A stretch of DNA of 29,706 nt from Zygophlyctis sp. KS116 (GCA_054661495.1 BAAFSQ010000112.1:1-29706), one strand, 5' to 3'. Shown: positions 8,161 to 22,331, counted from the stretch's first letter. Made by a program: numbers and translations. Notes: a model not told the origin generated them from the letters alone.

Positions 8161-11100
8161 TTAATCCAACGATTGATTCCTTATAATATTAAGGATCTCA
8201 CGTCTATCTCTGAGCCATTCGCTAAATAACTGTCTTTTTGTCTCGGGAGGAGATATTTCAGCTGAAGCAAGGCCGTTGCGAGAACTACTTGACCATATTT
8301 CTAGTAGATAATCAGCAAATGCAATAAGATAAAAGTAACGAACCAAGTAATTACATCCTAATTCAAACATCATATTATATCTCTTAGATCCAACTTCCAA
8401 AGCATCGATTCGTAACTTGTAATCAGTTATAGCAACTCTAAGATTTTGCATTTGGTCACATAAGTCTATTGCCTTGTCGGTAAGCCGTTTAGCTAATTTT
8501 CCATATTCAAGTACCGCAATAAGTTGCAGAACCACTTTCCATTCTCCTGCTTTGTTTCGTGATCTCATATCATCGATAGAGTCTGTCAGCCCTTGTGTTT
8601 CATACTCATCGAACCCACTAAAAGAAGTTTCTGGAGATAAAGAACCGCCTACAAGACTCATATTCCCCATTATCATTTGCAGCAAGGTTGTTATTACCAT
8701 GGCAGTTGTAGTTCTACCACGCCTTTTGATTAAAGTCAAAAAAATTACCCTTGTTGGCAATTAAATATCACATCTGTTCCAGGCGTCATGCTTAAGACTC
8801 TGTCTACTAGCTGATCTACAACTTTTGGAATCGGAGACTGCTCATCCGTAATAGGAATTCGCAAATAATTTACACAGTATCCTTCCTCTTGAATAGATTT
8901 ATATACTTCTAACGGTGTTTGGACGTCCTGTGCCTTAACTGTTTCCCAAATAGGCTTTAAATATGAACAATAATTCTACTTACTACAATAGAAAATCTAT
9001 TTCCTTCAACATGCTCTTCATGAAGAAGGACTCTACCACCAAAAGTTTTGATTTCGGATAAAATATCTAATTTCATTTGTGCCTCCATTAATTCGACCCT
9101 TTCTCTAGCGATTCCTGTTGCCTCTAAATTTTTTAGGGGATCAGGAAACAGTCGCAATACGTAAGGCCGGCCGTTAACATAAATCACAGGCTCTTCTCGT
9201 AAACTTGTCCATAGAACTTTGCGATTTCCAGGAGAGCAGCTCCCTATTTTCTGTAAAACTCTCCTTATTGCATCTTTGGTGGGCATAGCGATTCCATAAA
9301 GACTAGATTGATTTAAATCCACAATCTGACTTTGTGTCCGATTAATTGGCGAACTTGAATCTAGAGCCCCTACTGATGCTACTCTTGATTGAATTGTTGT
9401 GCTTCCATGGAGCCGAACCACTGATAATGCTATTCTTCTGAAATTAGGAGCACCTCTTATTAAAAGCTTGAATAGTTACCTTCAATCTTTTCAGGAAGAG
9501 ACATTTTTTGACTTCCTGGAAATATGTCAAACTTTCTTATTTATAATGTATAATATACCTTGATTATAGTTCCTTGAGCAACAACGGCACCGTGCCTCCC
9601 ATTAACAACATCCTTGACTTCATTAGTAAGAGCAAGACCATCACCAGGAATTAAATCCTTGACAGGAGTCAATGCCCTGATACTCGCCGTATCTAACTCG
9701 CGACGAATGGATTCTAATTCGGGATGTTTGGAATACCACGCCGAGAATTTAGCCATTTTATCTGCACTTTGAGGGGCAGCCTGGTTCAGAAAGCTTTGAA
9801 ACACAATCAAAAGAAAATATCTCTTAAGTTGTACCATTCCCTTTTCTAGAAGTCGCTTCTTTTGGCCTTCGTCTGTACAAGTCTCGGCAGCTAAACGGCT
9901 TTCCTCAATCATGTTACGCAGATTTATACTCGAACTACAATCATCAATTACGTTATCCACAATTCGCTTGCATTCCAATCCATTTCGAATAACTCGTAAA
10001 AGGGAGTGTGTTGACTCGTAGTTCGTCCGATTCTCGCTAGATTCTTTATCATTTGGAGCAGTTCCATTGAAGCAATGCATTATCAAAGATGCTATAACTA
10101 CCTAATTAAGAATGTAAAATTACCAGTTCCCGTGGTAGATCGGCCAGATCCCATTTGGCAATTCAAAACAATGGAAGATTTTTCTAAATTGATGCGTGTC
10201 ATAATACCGAGAAGCAAATCAATATCAACTAAATCTGGCGGATTTTCGGCAGTTATAGGAACTCTAAAATATTCGATTTTTAGATTACTAGTCCGAGGCA
10301 CTTCTGATTCTAGAATGCGTTGTATTTCTTCGTTTTGAACAATAGAGATAACCTCCTTAATTGTAGAAATTGCATCCGAAAGACAATCTTCCCAAATAGG
10401 AACTATAGAGCCGTCGCAGTTTTCTCCGTGAAGTAATATTCTGTTTTTGTAAATTAGAATCTCCTGCTGGACGTCCTCCTTGAGCCTGGTCTCAAAAGTC
10501 TCCAATCGAGAAGGCGTTATCCCAGAGTACGTATTAGTATTCCTTATTGTCAAGTATTGATCTCTTAAAACATAAGGAATACCATTTATATAAATCAACG
10601 GTTCTTCACGCAAGTTAATCCATATCAGCTTTTCACCTTCTGCAAAATGATTTTCTACGGCTTTTATAACATTTTGCATCCCCTTTAGAGTAGGTTGTGC
10701 AACACCATATATACGAAAATTTGGAACTTTTCTATTATTAAGTTGATCATATATACCTAAAATTTGCCGCACCTTCAATTCCATTTGTTTCGGAAGGTTG
10801 AGACCACTGATCTATTTTTAAGATAGAATAAGAAACAAGAACAGAGCCATGTCTAGATTTTAGGACATGCTGTTCGAATTCATTGGCTAATGGGCGAGGT
10901 ATAGTACTTCCCCATCCAGAGATTTCACCGTCTTCGACCAACGAACTTAAATCTTCTATCGGGCGAAAAAGATGAAGTTTAGAGCCTTCTACTCTCATTT
11001 TTAACAACACACTTGAAATTTCTATGCTGTAAAAAAATGTTTTTACCATTTCTCCCTTTAATCCAATTACTAAATATCAAATTAAATCCATTCTCGCAAT

Positions 11101-12505
11101 TTTCAGATACATAAGAGCAAAAAGCCAAAAGAAAAAAATATCGTTCCAAACAGCCTACGGCTTTGCTCAGAGTTGAAGCAGACCCATTCACATAGTATTT
11201 TATACGATACATCAAAATTATTTCTCTGATATTTTGCATCAAATCACCTGTTTGTTTAGTATTTCTAGTTTACATCGATCTATTATTTCATCTAAAAATC
11301 TCTTATCAGACTGACCGTTATTTAAAATCCCGACGAGCTGTAGAACAGACTGATAATTCCCTAAAACTGCATTCTGTAAATCATCAATAAGTCGACCTCT
11401 TGCAAGAGTCCATGCAATTGTAGAGGTTGACTGTGATAAACCTTGAATTTAACTTTTTAAAAATACCTCTTTCCAACATTTGTACTAAACGAAGCATTGT
11501 TTTTAAACTACTTTGAGGCAAGTTATCTGAAAATATTAGCGGATCTGTCTTTGTTTTATTAAGAATCTGAGATCGACGTAATATCATTGCAATAACCATT
11601 GCAAAAGTTGTCCGACCCTTTTTAATCAACAATTTTTTGCTTAAATTACCACCCCCATTCCACAATTAAAAACTAAAGCATCATCAAACTCACATTTCTT
11701 GATAATATCTACATAATCATCTATATAGTGATCTTCTGGTGCTTGCTCTGGTGAAATTGGTATCCTTATATAATTAATAGTATGCCCTTATCAAGATTAA
11801 ATCAACCAATTACCTTGAGCATTTAAACTTTCAAACAATTCCTTTGGAGTCTGTAAATCTGTAATAGATGTCCACATTGGAACAATTTTCCTATCTTCGA
11901 CTTCTTCATGTACCAATAAAAGATTATTCCACTTTGAAAGTTCCTTATTAATATCTTGCTTTAATCTATCTTCCATTGCCTCTAATCTAGACGCAGAAAT
12001 CCCCTGATAGGTTTTAATATTTTCAAAAGGAGTATGAATATCTCTTAGCACAAACGGTTTCCTTTTAGTTAAAATTACAATTTGGATACCTGTTAATATA
12101 AATCAATGGTTCTTCTCTAGCAGAAAACCAATAAGTCATTCTCTTCTGATCTGCATCAGAATTCATTTGTAATAAATTCAAGATTGTAAGAATTCCTGAG
12201 AATGTCGGTTGTGCAACTCCAAAAATGTTCAAATCGGCCATTCTAAAGTTGGGTGCACCATGTAGTACAAAATCCGGTCTTGACTCGATTCCAGTATCAA
12301 AATGATCCGATTTAAGTATTAATTGTCGGGCTAAAACCGACCCATTTCTATTTTTAACAACTGACTGTATAGAGAGTAATAGCTCCTTTGGATTCTTGGT
12401 TTTGAGCTCCTTCATACAATTGTTTCGCGTCAAGTTGGTGTACTTTTCGCGTTTTCGCGTCCAGCGTCTTGTCTGCTGCTGCATCTTGACATGATATAAT
12501 TTCAT
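8161..12505 (-). CDS. Triple-repeat paladin / PTP-like phytase-family protein (13 exons, 1340 aa)
   Basis: Exons: 12505..12090, 12061..11814, 11786..11650, 11617..11467, 11441..11274, 11247..11047, 11021..10757, 10731..10124, 10097..9559, 9531..9480, 9453..8984, 8954..8749, 8722..8161. They sum to exactly 1341 codons; introns are 25-32 nt. The protein is three copies of a roughly 440-residue module of the paladin type (Pfam PTP-like phytase). Each has a REEP[LV]IY[IV]N...P[FY]VLR segment and a CX5R loop: CGMGVGR (Cys263), CQMGSGR (Cys720) and CQQGRGR (Cys1151). Each module then has a helical part with YFxLIxF. Vertebrate paladin is a phosphoinositide phosphatase; related proteins act on inositol phosphates. 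All three Cys and Arg are kept, so several active sites are possible. No membrane segment is seen. It is divergent from the glycosyltransferase, with 268 nt between starts. Confidence 0.9.
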
Positions 12506-12755
12506 CCTTTTTCTAAAAAAATAAAATTATTTACTAATATTTAACTAAAATTAAAATAATGCTAATCTTGAGGTGTTTCCTTGCTTCAAGGAAAAATGTT
12601 CAAATCTGAAATTCTTGGGATGTATTTTTAAATTTAAATCTAAGGGATCAGACTCAAATTCACTGAAATTTTTCTATATAAGAGTTTGAAAGAGATTACA
12701 AATACTAAAAAATTCCCGACATGGGACATTTAGAATGAAACGTCATGGAGACTTT

Positions 12756-12762
12756 TCGGACA
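12756..12762 (-). promoter_or_regulatory. TCGGACA motif 18 nt before the glycosyltransferase start
   Basis: TCGGACA begins 18 nt before the ATG at 12774, the same offset as the motif at FTR1 but inverted. The region 12506-12773 between the paladin gene and the glycosyltransferase is AT-rich and otherwise featureless; it must hold both promoters. Confidence 0.3.
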
Positions 12763-12773
12763 AAGTATAAAAA

Positions 12774-13838
12774 ATGTCACAGTTTAAAAGACTATTTCGA
12801 ATTTTAAGTTATTTATCAATCATTGTACTACTTTTTACAGTCTGCGTAATGGTATTTCTAAAAAAGGGAGACTATGAATGGGTTTCAGTCTCAGAATATC
12901 GTAAAGTGTATTCACCAAATCATAAAAATTCATTTTCGGACATATCTTTCAGACCTTTAAACAAGGATCCAAATTTAGATGAGATTGTAAAAAAGCATAA
13001 TTTTCTAGCAATTACTTATGCTAGTTCTATTAATGACAAGTTTTGTAAAACTCTATACTCTTCAATTTCAAATAAAGTACCATTAATGGTTGTTGGACTT
13101 GAAGAATCATCAGATAAATTAAATAAAGTTCCAACTTTTGGTAAAATATCTAATCAACTCTTGGCCAAGTATCCTGATATAACTCTAATATTCATGGATG
13201 GATTTGATGTTTTATTTCAACAAGGACCAACAGAAATTCTAAAGAAATATAAAGAAATCAACAAAGCTCTAGTATATAGTGCAGAAAAAAATTGTTGGCC
13301 AGGAGGAAATCAGACTTATTGTGACGTATATCCTAGAAATATTAAAGTAGAAGAAATGTACAACTCTACTCAAATTCCAAATGAAAGCCCAGAAGTAAAT
13401 TGGCCTGTTCGTTTTTTAAATAGTGGACTCATGATTGGACCAGTTTCAGAAACTACAAAATTCTTTAAAGAGGCAGTCGAGTATATTCAAAAAGGATATT
13501 CCGACGATCAAGAAATAGCCAGTTTAATATTTACATCTGAAAAACTAGACATGACTATTGACTATCATTCTAGTCTCTTTCAAAGCATGTGGAATTCTAA
13601 TAGTGATTTAGAGATAAATCCTAAAACCGGACATTTTGAAAACATTCGTACACGGACATATCCATCTGCATTACATTTCAATGGAGATAAAGATGGATTT
13701 GAACCTACAGAATCTAAACTGTGGTATAATCAGAATCAATTCCAAGACCAGTCTGAAACTCGTGAAACTGAATTGAATTTGAATGGATTTTTTATTCCAA
13801 ATGGGACGTTTATCCCCTTTAAAGAAAATTGTCGATAA
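12774..13838 (+). CDS. Type II membrane PLOD-like glycosyltransferase (354 aa, no intron)
   Basis: A short N-terminal cytosolic tail and one membrane segment (about residues 8-29) are followed by a lumenal catalytic domain. Motifs match the glycosyltransferase domain of procollagen lysyl hydroxylase (PLOD) and related enzymes: ITYASS near the start, FMDGFDVLF with the acidic metal-binding DxxD, a Cys pair region (CWPGGNQTYCDVYPR), LNSGLMIG, DDQEIASLIF, DYHSSLFQ and ALHFNGDK. It would act in the Golgi or ER on glycoproteins; the acceptor is unknown, and no lysyl hydroxylase domain follows. This is the only gene of over 1 kb in the window without an intron. The start is the first ATG and precedes the membrane segment directly. 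Confidence 0.8.
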   Translation: MSQFKRLFRILSYLSIIVLLFTVCVMVFLKKGDYEWVSVSEYRKVYSPNHKNSFSDISFRPLNKDPNLDEIVKKHNFLAITYASSINDKFCKTLYSSISNKVPLMVVGLEESSDKLNKVPTFGKISNQLLAKYPDITLIFMDGFDVLFQQGPTEILKKYKEINKALVYSAEKNCWPGGNQTYCDVYPRNIKVEEMYNSTQIPNESPEVNWPVRFLNSGLMIGPVSETTKFFKEAVEYIQKGYSDDQEIASLIFTSEKLDMTIDYHSSLFQSMWNSNSDLEINPKTGHFENIRTRTYPSALHFNGDKDGFEPTESKLWYNQNQFQDQSETRETELNLNGFFIPNGTFIPFKENCR

Positions 13839-13938
13839 TTTTATTAGCTTTTATTAGCTTTTATGAGATTATAATGAGATTATTATGAGATTAGCAAGTC
13901 ATGACGTACTTTCTTAGGTCGAGGTAGGCGGTGGAAAA

Positions 13939-14564
13939 ATGTCTTCAGGAATTGTCCCAACGCTACAAAACATTGTTGCAACTGTTAATTTAGACTGCAG
14001 ACTTGACTTGAAGACAATTGCCCTTCATGCCAGAAATGCCGAATATAATCCAAAGGTTTAATTCCATTTTTGACTCTAGAGATTCTCTGCCGTCGTCATG
14101 AGAATTAGAGAACCTAAAACAACTGCATTAATCTTTGCCTCTGGTAAAATGGTTATTACTGGGGCAAAGTCTGAGGAAATGGCAAAATTAGCTGCCAGAA
14201 AGTATGCTAGAATTATTCAAAAATTGGGATTTCAAGCAAAGTTTTTGGATTTCAAGATTCAAAATATTGTAGGGAGTTGTGATGTCAAATTCCCAATTAG
14301 GTTGGAGGGTCTAGCATACTCTCATGGTCATTTTTCAAGTGTATTTTTTCTCAATTGTCTTAAAATAGTATGAACCAGAATTATTTCCTGGACTCATTTA
14401 TAGAATGGTTAAACCTAAAGTTGTATTATTAATTTTTGTGTCTGGAAAAGTAGTATTGACTGGGGCTAAAGTAATAATGTTTTTTTAATTTGCAGGTCAG
14501 GGAAGATATATATCAGGCCTTTGAAAGCATTTATCCAGTACTAACAGAGTTTAGAAAACCTTGA
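13939..14564 (+). CDS. TBP: TATA-binding protein (4 exons, 182 aa)
   Basis: Exons are 13939-14055, 14080-14340, 14369-14470 and 14496-14564; introns of 24, 28 and 25 nt, all phase 0. Essentially only the saddle-shaped core remains, with almost no N-terminal extension. It begins [19 protein letters not shown] and contains both direct repeats: [20 protein letters not shown] and [13 protein letters not shown] in the first, [14 protein letters not shown] and [14 protein letters not shown] in the second. The splices at [15 protein letters not shown] and TGAK/VRED recreate invariant TBP sequence, which makes the model secure. It nucleates TFIID, SL1 and TFIIIB on promoters. TAF8, another TFIID component, lies about 7 kb away. 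Confidence 0.97.
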
Positions 14565-14595
14565 CATTTTTTAAACCTTGCACTAGAATTGAGAA

Positions 14596-14850
14596 ATGTT
14601 GCCAGTTGCTTGTGAGAATACAGTCTCTCTATTGCGGACATGCATAGAATCTTCAACTTTTATGCAGAAATTGAGTCATAATTGCAAACAGTTTCAGATT
14701 GATCATGAGCATTGTATGGAAGTAGAGGTGAGTTACTTTGTGTAAAGGTAGATGAAAAAAGTTGTAAAGGACAATCAGGAAAAGGCAAAGGAGACTAAAA
14801 AGAAATGGGCTGAAAAAAATAAAGAATTTGGGATATCAACTCCAGTTTGA
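14596..14850 (+). CDS. Twin-CX9C mitochondrial protein, CMC2-like (2 exons, 76 aa)
   Basis: Exons are 14596-14727 and 14752-14850, with a 24-nt intron ending GTAG. The product has two Cys-X9-Cys pairs separated by 13 residues (first pair starts ACENTVSLLRTC, second CKQFQIDHEHC) and then a charged Lys-rich helix. Twin-CX9C proteins fold in the mitochondrial intermembrane space through the Mia40 relay. Spacing and the basic tail fit the CMC1/CMC2 group, which assists cytochrome c oxidase assembly, best CMC2. It starts 31 nt after the TBP stop and ends 1 nt before the MCM4 stop on the other strand. Confidence 0.75.
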
Positions 14851-14851
14851 T

Positions 14852-17976
<3,125 letters not shown>

Positions 17977-18005
17977 TTAATTTCAATTTCGCGATCGGAA
18001 GTAGT

Positions 18006-18012
18006 TCGGACA
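18006..18012 (-). promoter_or_regulatory. TGTCCGA motif 30 nt upstream of MCM4
   Basis: TCGGACA on the plus strand, so sense TGTCCGA for MCM4. It lies in the 124-nt gap between the MCM4 start and the stop of the ABC transporter. Confidence 0.35.
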
Positions 18013-18100
18013 AGTCAAAATCTGATTCTTGCAAAATTATATTAGTGATCATTGATTGACAATTATTATTCAGATTCCTAGAAAGAACCGATTTTTAACT

Positions 18101-20064
18101 TTATCGTTTATCCTTTGCATGCATTGTTATCCACGTACCCAACTTGAATGCAACCAGAATTGAAATCAAAATAGCAGCCCAGACTCCATACTTTACATCA
18201 TCATGCTCAAAGTATTTCATGACATCTTCTCCAGTAAAGGTACAACCAGTAGCATTAGAAGGAGGAACCATACAAGCACATCCAGATGGACTGCCTGGTG
18301 ATGGAGCACAATTAAAAGTAAGACCAGTCATTTCATTCTTCAACAAGGCCTCAAAAGAATACTTTTGGAAGTCGATGTAATGAAATGTATAGCGCCAACC
18401 TGCAGGAACATCAGACACTTTAAGCAAAGCAAATCCTTGAACAACCTATGATATTAAATAAACAAACAGTACCATCCATAAACCATTCAGGAACGCAGAA
18501 ATGGTAAGAGAGGCAACGAAAATTGGGATCAGTGCAGAAATAAAAATGACCTGGGCCTCTGCAACATTTAGCATTAAAAACATATATCCCATAAAGATGA
18601 AAAAGTTATCTGCTTCTTGCTGGAGTCCCATGCAGAAATATCCTACTATACTAAAGGATATAGCTATAATAGCAAGAAAAGGAAGTGATACTAGGTAATT
18701 TGACAACAGATATGATTCAATTGAATAAAGACCATTAGCCCTACGTAATTAAATATATAATTTCATACTTTTCTCTTAAAAACACATGACGTTCCTCCAG
18801 GAATGCTGGAATACCAGCAACAGACATAAAACTAAGAAAAGCAACCGAAAAGTAAATAGCAATCATTCTGTTTACAACATCAGCCTGATCATATCCTAAG
18901 CGAAGCCATGTTGTACCCATCAAAATCGCAAGACCCAAATACATTGCAACTCTTACCCAATAAGAAAGAGGGTTCTTAGCCGCATTAAGGAATGCACGAT
19001 TCATTAAAATACCAGTCTGATAAGCGAATGAATTTGTATAACCATAGTTGGAAACCAACTCTTCTTTCAGTTTCTTTGATATTTCAATATCTTTCAAAAT
19101 TATACTAGATCTGACAGATTCATTGAAGCCTTTAATCAACTGATCTACCCGCTCCTCACCATTAGTCTTTTCTTCCATGAAATCAGTATTAGTAAGTCTC
19201 AAATAGACATCGCAAGGATTAGCATGATTTGGAATTGGTTGACCAAGATCAGCAAAATGTTGTATAGCAGCTTCACGCTCTCCGAAATACACCGTTTGTC
19301 CATTTGCAATAATCAAGAGATGAGAAAACAATTCAAAAGTTTCTGTGCTGGGTTGATGAATTGTAGCCATTACTGTACAGTTTTTATTGTCAGCAAGACG
19401 TTTAATTGATTCAATCACTGAATAGGCAGCAACAGAATCTAGACCTGATGTTGGTTCATCTAAAAACAAAAGACCTCCCTTCATTCCAATCAACTGAGAT
19501 GCGACAGATACTCTACGAACTTGCCCACCAGAGCATCCTTTTGTTAAAGGAGTACCTATAATAGTATTTTCAACATCCTTTAAACCGAATTCTACCAACA
19601 ATTCATCAACAATTTTTTCCTTTTCCTCTCTTGAAGTTGATTGAGCAAGATTGAAATGAGCAGCATATCTTAAAGTTTCTCCAACAGTTAAACTTCCAAA
19701 CAATGCATCCTCCTGCGTACAGTATTTTGAGACATGCTTCATTTTAACATCTGATCTTCCATTGACATAGATATTTCCAGTCATTTGATTTGAAGCTTTT
19801 CTTCCAGCAATGACATCTAAAAATGTAGATTTTCCAGCCCCAGAAGCACCAATCACTGCACAAACATTTCCAGGCTTTAAAATCCCATTCTATAGTTTAT
19901 GCATTGTATCTTACCATATTACTAATAATCTGTTTATCTTGTCCGGTCTTTTGATCTTTAACAGAGAATGATACATTCTCCCATGCCAAAGTAAAAGATG
20001 ATTTGGCCTTAAGGGTATGATCCAAGACGATCATTGTCTCTGAAGAAGTCTCTGATTCAACCAT
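18101..20064 (-). CDS. ABCG (White/ABCG2-type) half-transporter (4 exons, 627 aa)
   Basis: Exons are 20064..19915, 19889..18769, 18740..18473 and 18445..18101; introns of 25, 28 and 27 nt; 628 codons with stop. The nucleotide-binding domain comes first, as in ABCG proteins: Walker A GASGAGKST, signature LTKGCSGGQVRRVSVASQL, Walker B GLLFLDEPTSGLD, H-loop ATIHQPS. The membrane domain has six predicted helices, the conserved REKANGLYS and SYLLSNYLVSLPF, and a Cys-rich external loop (CAPSPGSPSGCACM). It is a half-size transporter that should dimerise; members move lipids, sterols or drugs. The C-loop is CSGGQ rather than the common VSGGE. The 27-nt intron choice at 18446-18472 is preferred over an 18-nt alternative. 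Confidence 0.92.
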
Positions 20065-20293
20065 TTTTTTGAATTATTAAAAGAGAAAATCGTCTAGAGC
20101 GCTGATCCAAAGAAATTTGAAGTGCTTTGACATGAATTTATTAAAAATTTTGTTGCTTAACGATCAATTATTAAAAATTTACTGCTGATCCAATATTTTT
20201 ATAGTTTATACCCTAACTTTTCAAATAACCCTTGCAAGAACTGACACTAGACTCTCCCCTGAGCATTTCGTCTAATTTCCTAGTCAAAATTAG
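20065..20293. other. Intergenic region upstream of the ABCG gene
   Basis: AT-rich, with a short repeated element (ATTATTAAAAATTT-like, near 20140-20160 and 20165-20180). No gene is seen. It should hold the ABCG promoter and the 3' end of the unknown gene that follows. Confidence 0.4.
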
Positions 20294-20656
20294 TCAAATT
20301 AGTTTCCCCATCTTGTCCAATTCTTTGAGAAAAAGAGTTTTAGCACGAAGCCGCTCATCTTTAACTTTTTTAGTATATTCCTTGTACAAGTCTATTTCCT
20401 GTATCTGATCAGTGATTCTAAAAGAAAATTGTGAGATTGTTGACGGCATATCAAAGAGAATATCAGATTTTTCTATTGTATGGTTTGATTCATTGACACT
20501 CTTTGAGAATCCAGCCAATTTCTTTGAAACTTTAATCTTTTCAGTCTTTTTCAAGTTGGCATCACTTACTCCTGACACCCTTTTCTTTGATTTAGTCTTT
20601 AGAACTAGAGGAGTTTCAGAGTCTGAAGAGTCAGTCTTGATTCTCTTTTGCTTCAT
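20294..20656 (-). CDS. Small lysine-rich coiled-coil protein of unknown function (120 aa)
   Basis: Not recognised. The start is taken at the ATG at 20656 (MKQKRIKTDSSDSETP), because longer readings run into the TAF8 coding end in another frame. The N-terminal half is rich in Lys, Ser and Thr and looks disordered and nuclear (KTKSKKR). The C-terminal part (from about FSFRITDQIQEID) is a charged helix likely to form a coiled coil, ending DKMGKLI. It sits 94 nt downstream of the TAF8 stop on the same strand. A small complex subunit is plausible, but nothing in the sequence names one. Confidence 0.55.
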   Translation of the reverse strand: MKQKRIKTDSSDSETPLVLKTKSKKRVSGVSDANLKKTEKIKVSKKLAGFSKSVNESNHTIEKSDILFDMPSTISQFSFRITDQIQEIDLYKEYTKKVKDERLRAKTLFLKELDKMGKLI

Positions 20657-20750
20657 TAGGCGTAGGAGCAGGCTAAATTGACGTACTGTAACTGTAACTT
20701 GAGTAAGTCTAAATCTCAAAAAGTCAAGATTAAAATTACAAATTATAATT

Positions 20751-21404
20751 CTAGTCATCCATCCCTTCATCATCCATCCCTTCATCTTCTAAATCCCTTT
20801 TAATTCCTTTAGAAATCTGATGAGAGTAATTTATAAGACTTAAATCTCTTTTTGGAACCAAAGCTTCCGTTTTAACCATTTTCCTAATTTTACTTGGTAA
20901 ACTTTTAAGAGGAACCAGACGTTTAAGATTATCTTCTACTTGTCTGATTTGAGATGTGCGCTTTTTTATAACTCTTAAATACAAAGGATCAGGAGTAAAT
21001 GACATTTCAGTCGCTCTAAAAGTATGTTCTGAAGGGAAATTAGGAAGATGATTTTCCCAATAGCAAGGAAGGTTTTTGTAAGTTCTGATTGAAATCGGTT
21101 TAAAAAGAGGTTGAACTGGAGCAGGTATTGAAAATAAAAGTGGTTTTAAAAGTGTCCGATTCTTAAAATCAAATAATTCCTGTAAAATATTGTCACAAGA
21201 CAATAAAACAAGAGATACATCTGCTAAATTGACAGAGTTTCTTCCTGAAACTAGTGCTGCATTTCTACATTGAATTCCTAATGACAAGAGAGAATTAGAG
21301 AAGAGAGAGCATAGGTATGATAATGCTTTTTTAGATATGATTATATCTCCCAAAACCAATTTGAACAATTGACAGAGCAATGGCTCCAAATGCGATTCAT
21401 TCAT
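20751..21404 (-). CDS. TAF8-like TFIID subunit (217 aa, no intron)
   Basis: The N-terminal histone-fold (bromo-associated) domain covers about residues 1-80. A middle segment has the TAF8 hallmark, a Pro-rich stretch followed by LPNFPSEHTFRATEM (compare the family pattern LPxFPxxHTYxxT), then a basic helix (VIKKRTSQIRQVEDNLKRL). In animals and fungi TAF8 pairs with TAF10 through the histone fold and links TFIID lobes. The acidic end contains a perfect 15-nt duplication (20756-20785, residues DEGMD repeated). The first ATG (21404) lies inside the first codons of RAD1 on the other strand. Alternatives are TAF3 or SPT7-type histone-fold proteins, which usually lack the HTF/HTY segment in this place. 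Confidence 0.75.
   Translation of the reverse strand: MNESHLEPLLCQLFKLVLGDIIISKKALSYLCSLFSNSLLSLGIQCRNAALVSGRNSVNLADVSLVLLSCDNILQELFDFKNRTLLKPLLFSIPAPVQPLFKPISIRTYKNLPCYWENHLPNFPSEHTFRATEMSFTPDPLYLRVIKKRTSQIRQVEDNLKRLVPLKSLPSKIRKMVKTEALVPKRDLSLINYSHQISKGIKRDLEDEGMDDEGMDD
20756..20785. repeat. Two perfect 15-nt tandem units at the TAF8 C-terminus
   Basis: CATCCATCCCTTCAT occurs twice head to tail and encodes the repeated acidic DEGMD end of the protein. It keeps frame, so it is a simple length polymorphism candidate. Confidence 0.9.
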
Positions 21405-22331
21405 TCTTTAACGCCTGGACCTCGTCATTTGGACGGTCTGGACTTGATGACTGGACACCGATTTATTGCCAAGACAGACAATATTAATGACTTGAATTCT
21501 CTTCTCAAACCTCTAGGAAATAAAGTCGGCAATGTTGTCATTTCAGACGATGGATTGCAGTTTGCGATTGAAGTTGATAAAGTTTTGCTGATTCAGACAT
21601 GGATTCCAAGAGAAATATTTCATGATTGGACCGCTGATGAATTGGAATTTTCTATTGATTTGGGGAATTTGTTGGATTCTATTCATGTTTTTTCAACTCT
21701 AAATTTATTATTAGAGACTAGTAGTGAATCTAATGATTTGATACTGACTAGTGAGAATGATGATTTATGCACTAGAATAGCATTAAAGAAATATGATAAA
21801 ATTGCTCTAAATACTAGTTTATTAGTGTTTAGTGACTCTGATCTATGTTCGAAAATTATTTTAAAGGTAATTTTAATCTTCAAAGTATAGTCGAGTTTGT
21901 TAAGAGATGTATTGGTAGATTTGGACACGTCTTGTAATTTGATAAGTTTTGTCGTGTCTGGAAATGGGTTGATAATTCGTACTGTTGGGTCATTTGGAGA
22001 AACGGAAATTGAATTTGAAAAGGAATCAAATGTTTTTGATTCCTTTGATTTCTTTGGAAATAATCAAAGTTTTACAGTCTCTTTTAATTTTTGTCTGTTT
22101 AAACAATGTTTAAAGGCACTTTTAAATTCAAAGAAAACTTGCATCAGGATAAATTATGATGGGATTCTCTCTTTGCAGTTTATGATTCTTCTTTCGGATG
22201 AATCAAAATCATCGTTTATTGAATTTGCTGTACTCAATATGCATCATCTAATTAATAGATTACTCCGGCAGTGTCAGATTGAAATTTTTTATGCTTCAAT
22301 GGACTTTTGGGTTGCATCAATTAAAAACTAG
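21390..22331 (+). CDS. RAD1: RAD1, 9-1-1 checkpoint clamp subunit (2 exons, 305 aa)
   Basis: Exons are 21390-21866 and 21891-22331, with a 24-nt phase 0 intron. The sequence follows the PCNA-like fold of Rad1: FIAKTDNINDLNSLLKPLG, then an ISDDGLQFAIE strand, the linker, and in the second half DVLVDLDTSCN, FGETEIEF and the near-terminal ILSLQFMILL with FIEFAV. It is part of the Rad9-Rad1-Hus1 clamp loaded at damaged DNA. The start at 21390 overlaps the TAF8 start by 15 nt; the next in-frame Met (21447) would avoid overlap and still keep the whole conserved domain, so the true start is uncertain. Pieces of this gene recur at 23916 and 25303. Confidence 0.85.

Noticed and set aside
8474-8764. 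Plus-strand frame in the paladin gene
   Set aside because: Shadow of the third phosphatase module, which has intact motifs on the minus strand.
10075-10338. Plus-strand frame opposite the second paladin module
   Set aside because: It has no recognisable protein features; the minus strand carries the conserved CX5R exon.
12065-12505. Paladin modules as several separate genes
   Set aside because: All 13 exons join through 25-32-nt introns into exactly 1341 codons without any internal stop.
18455-18472. An 18-nt intron in the ABCG gene (GTTTAT...TAG)
   Set aside because: A 27-nt intron (18446-18472) from a GTAC donor also keeps frame and fits the size and donor of all other introns.
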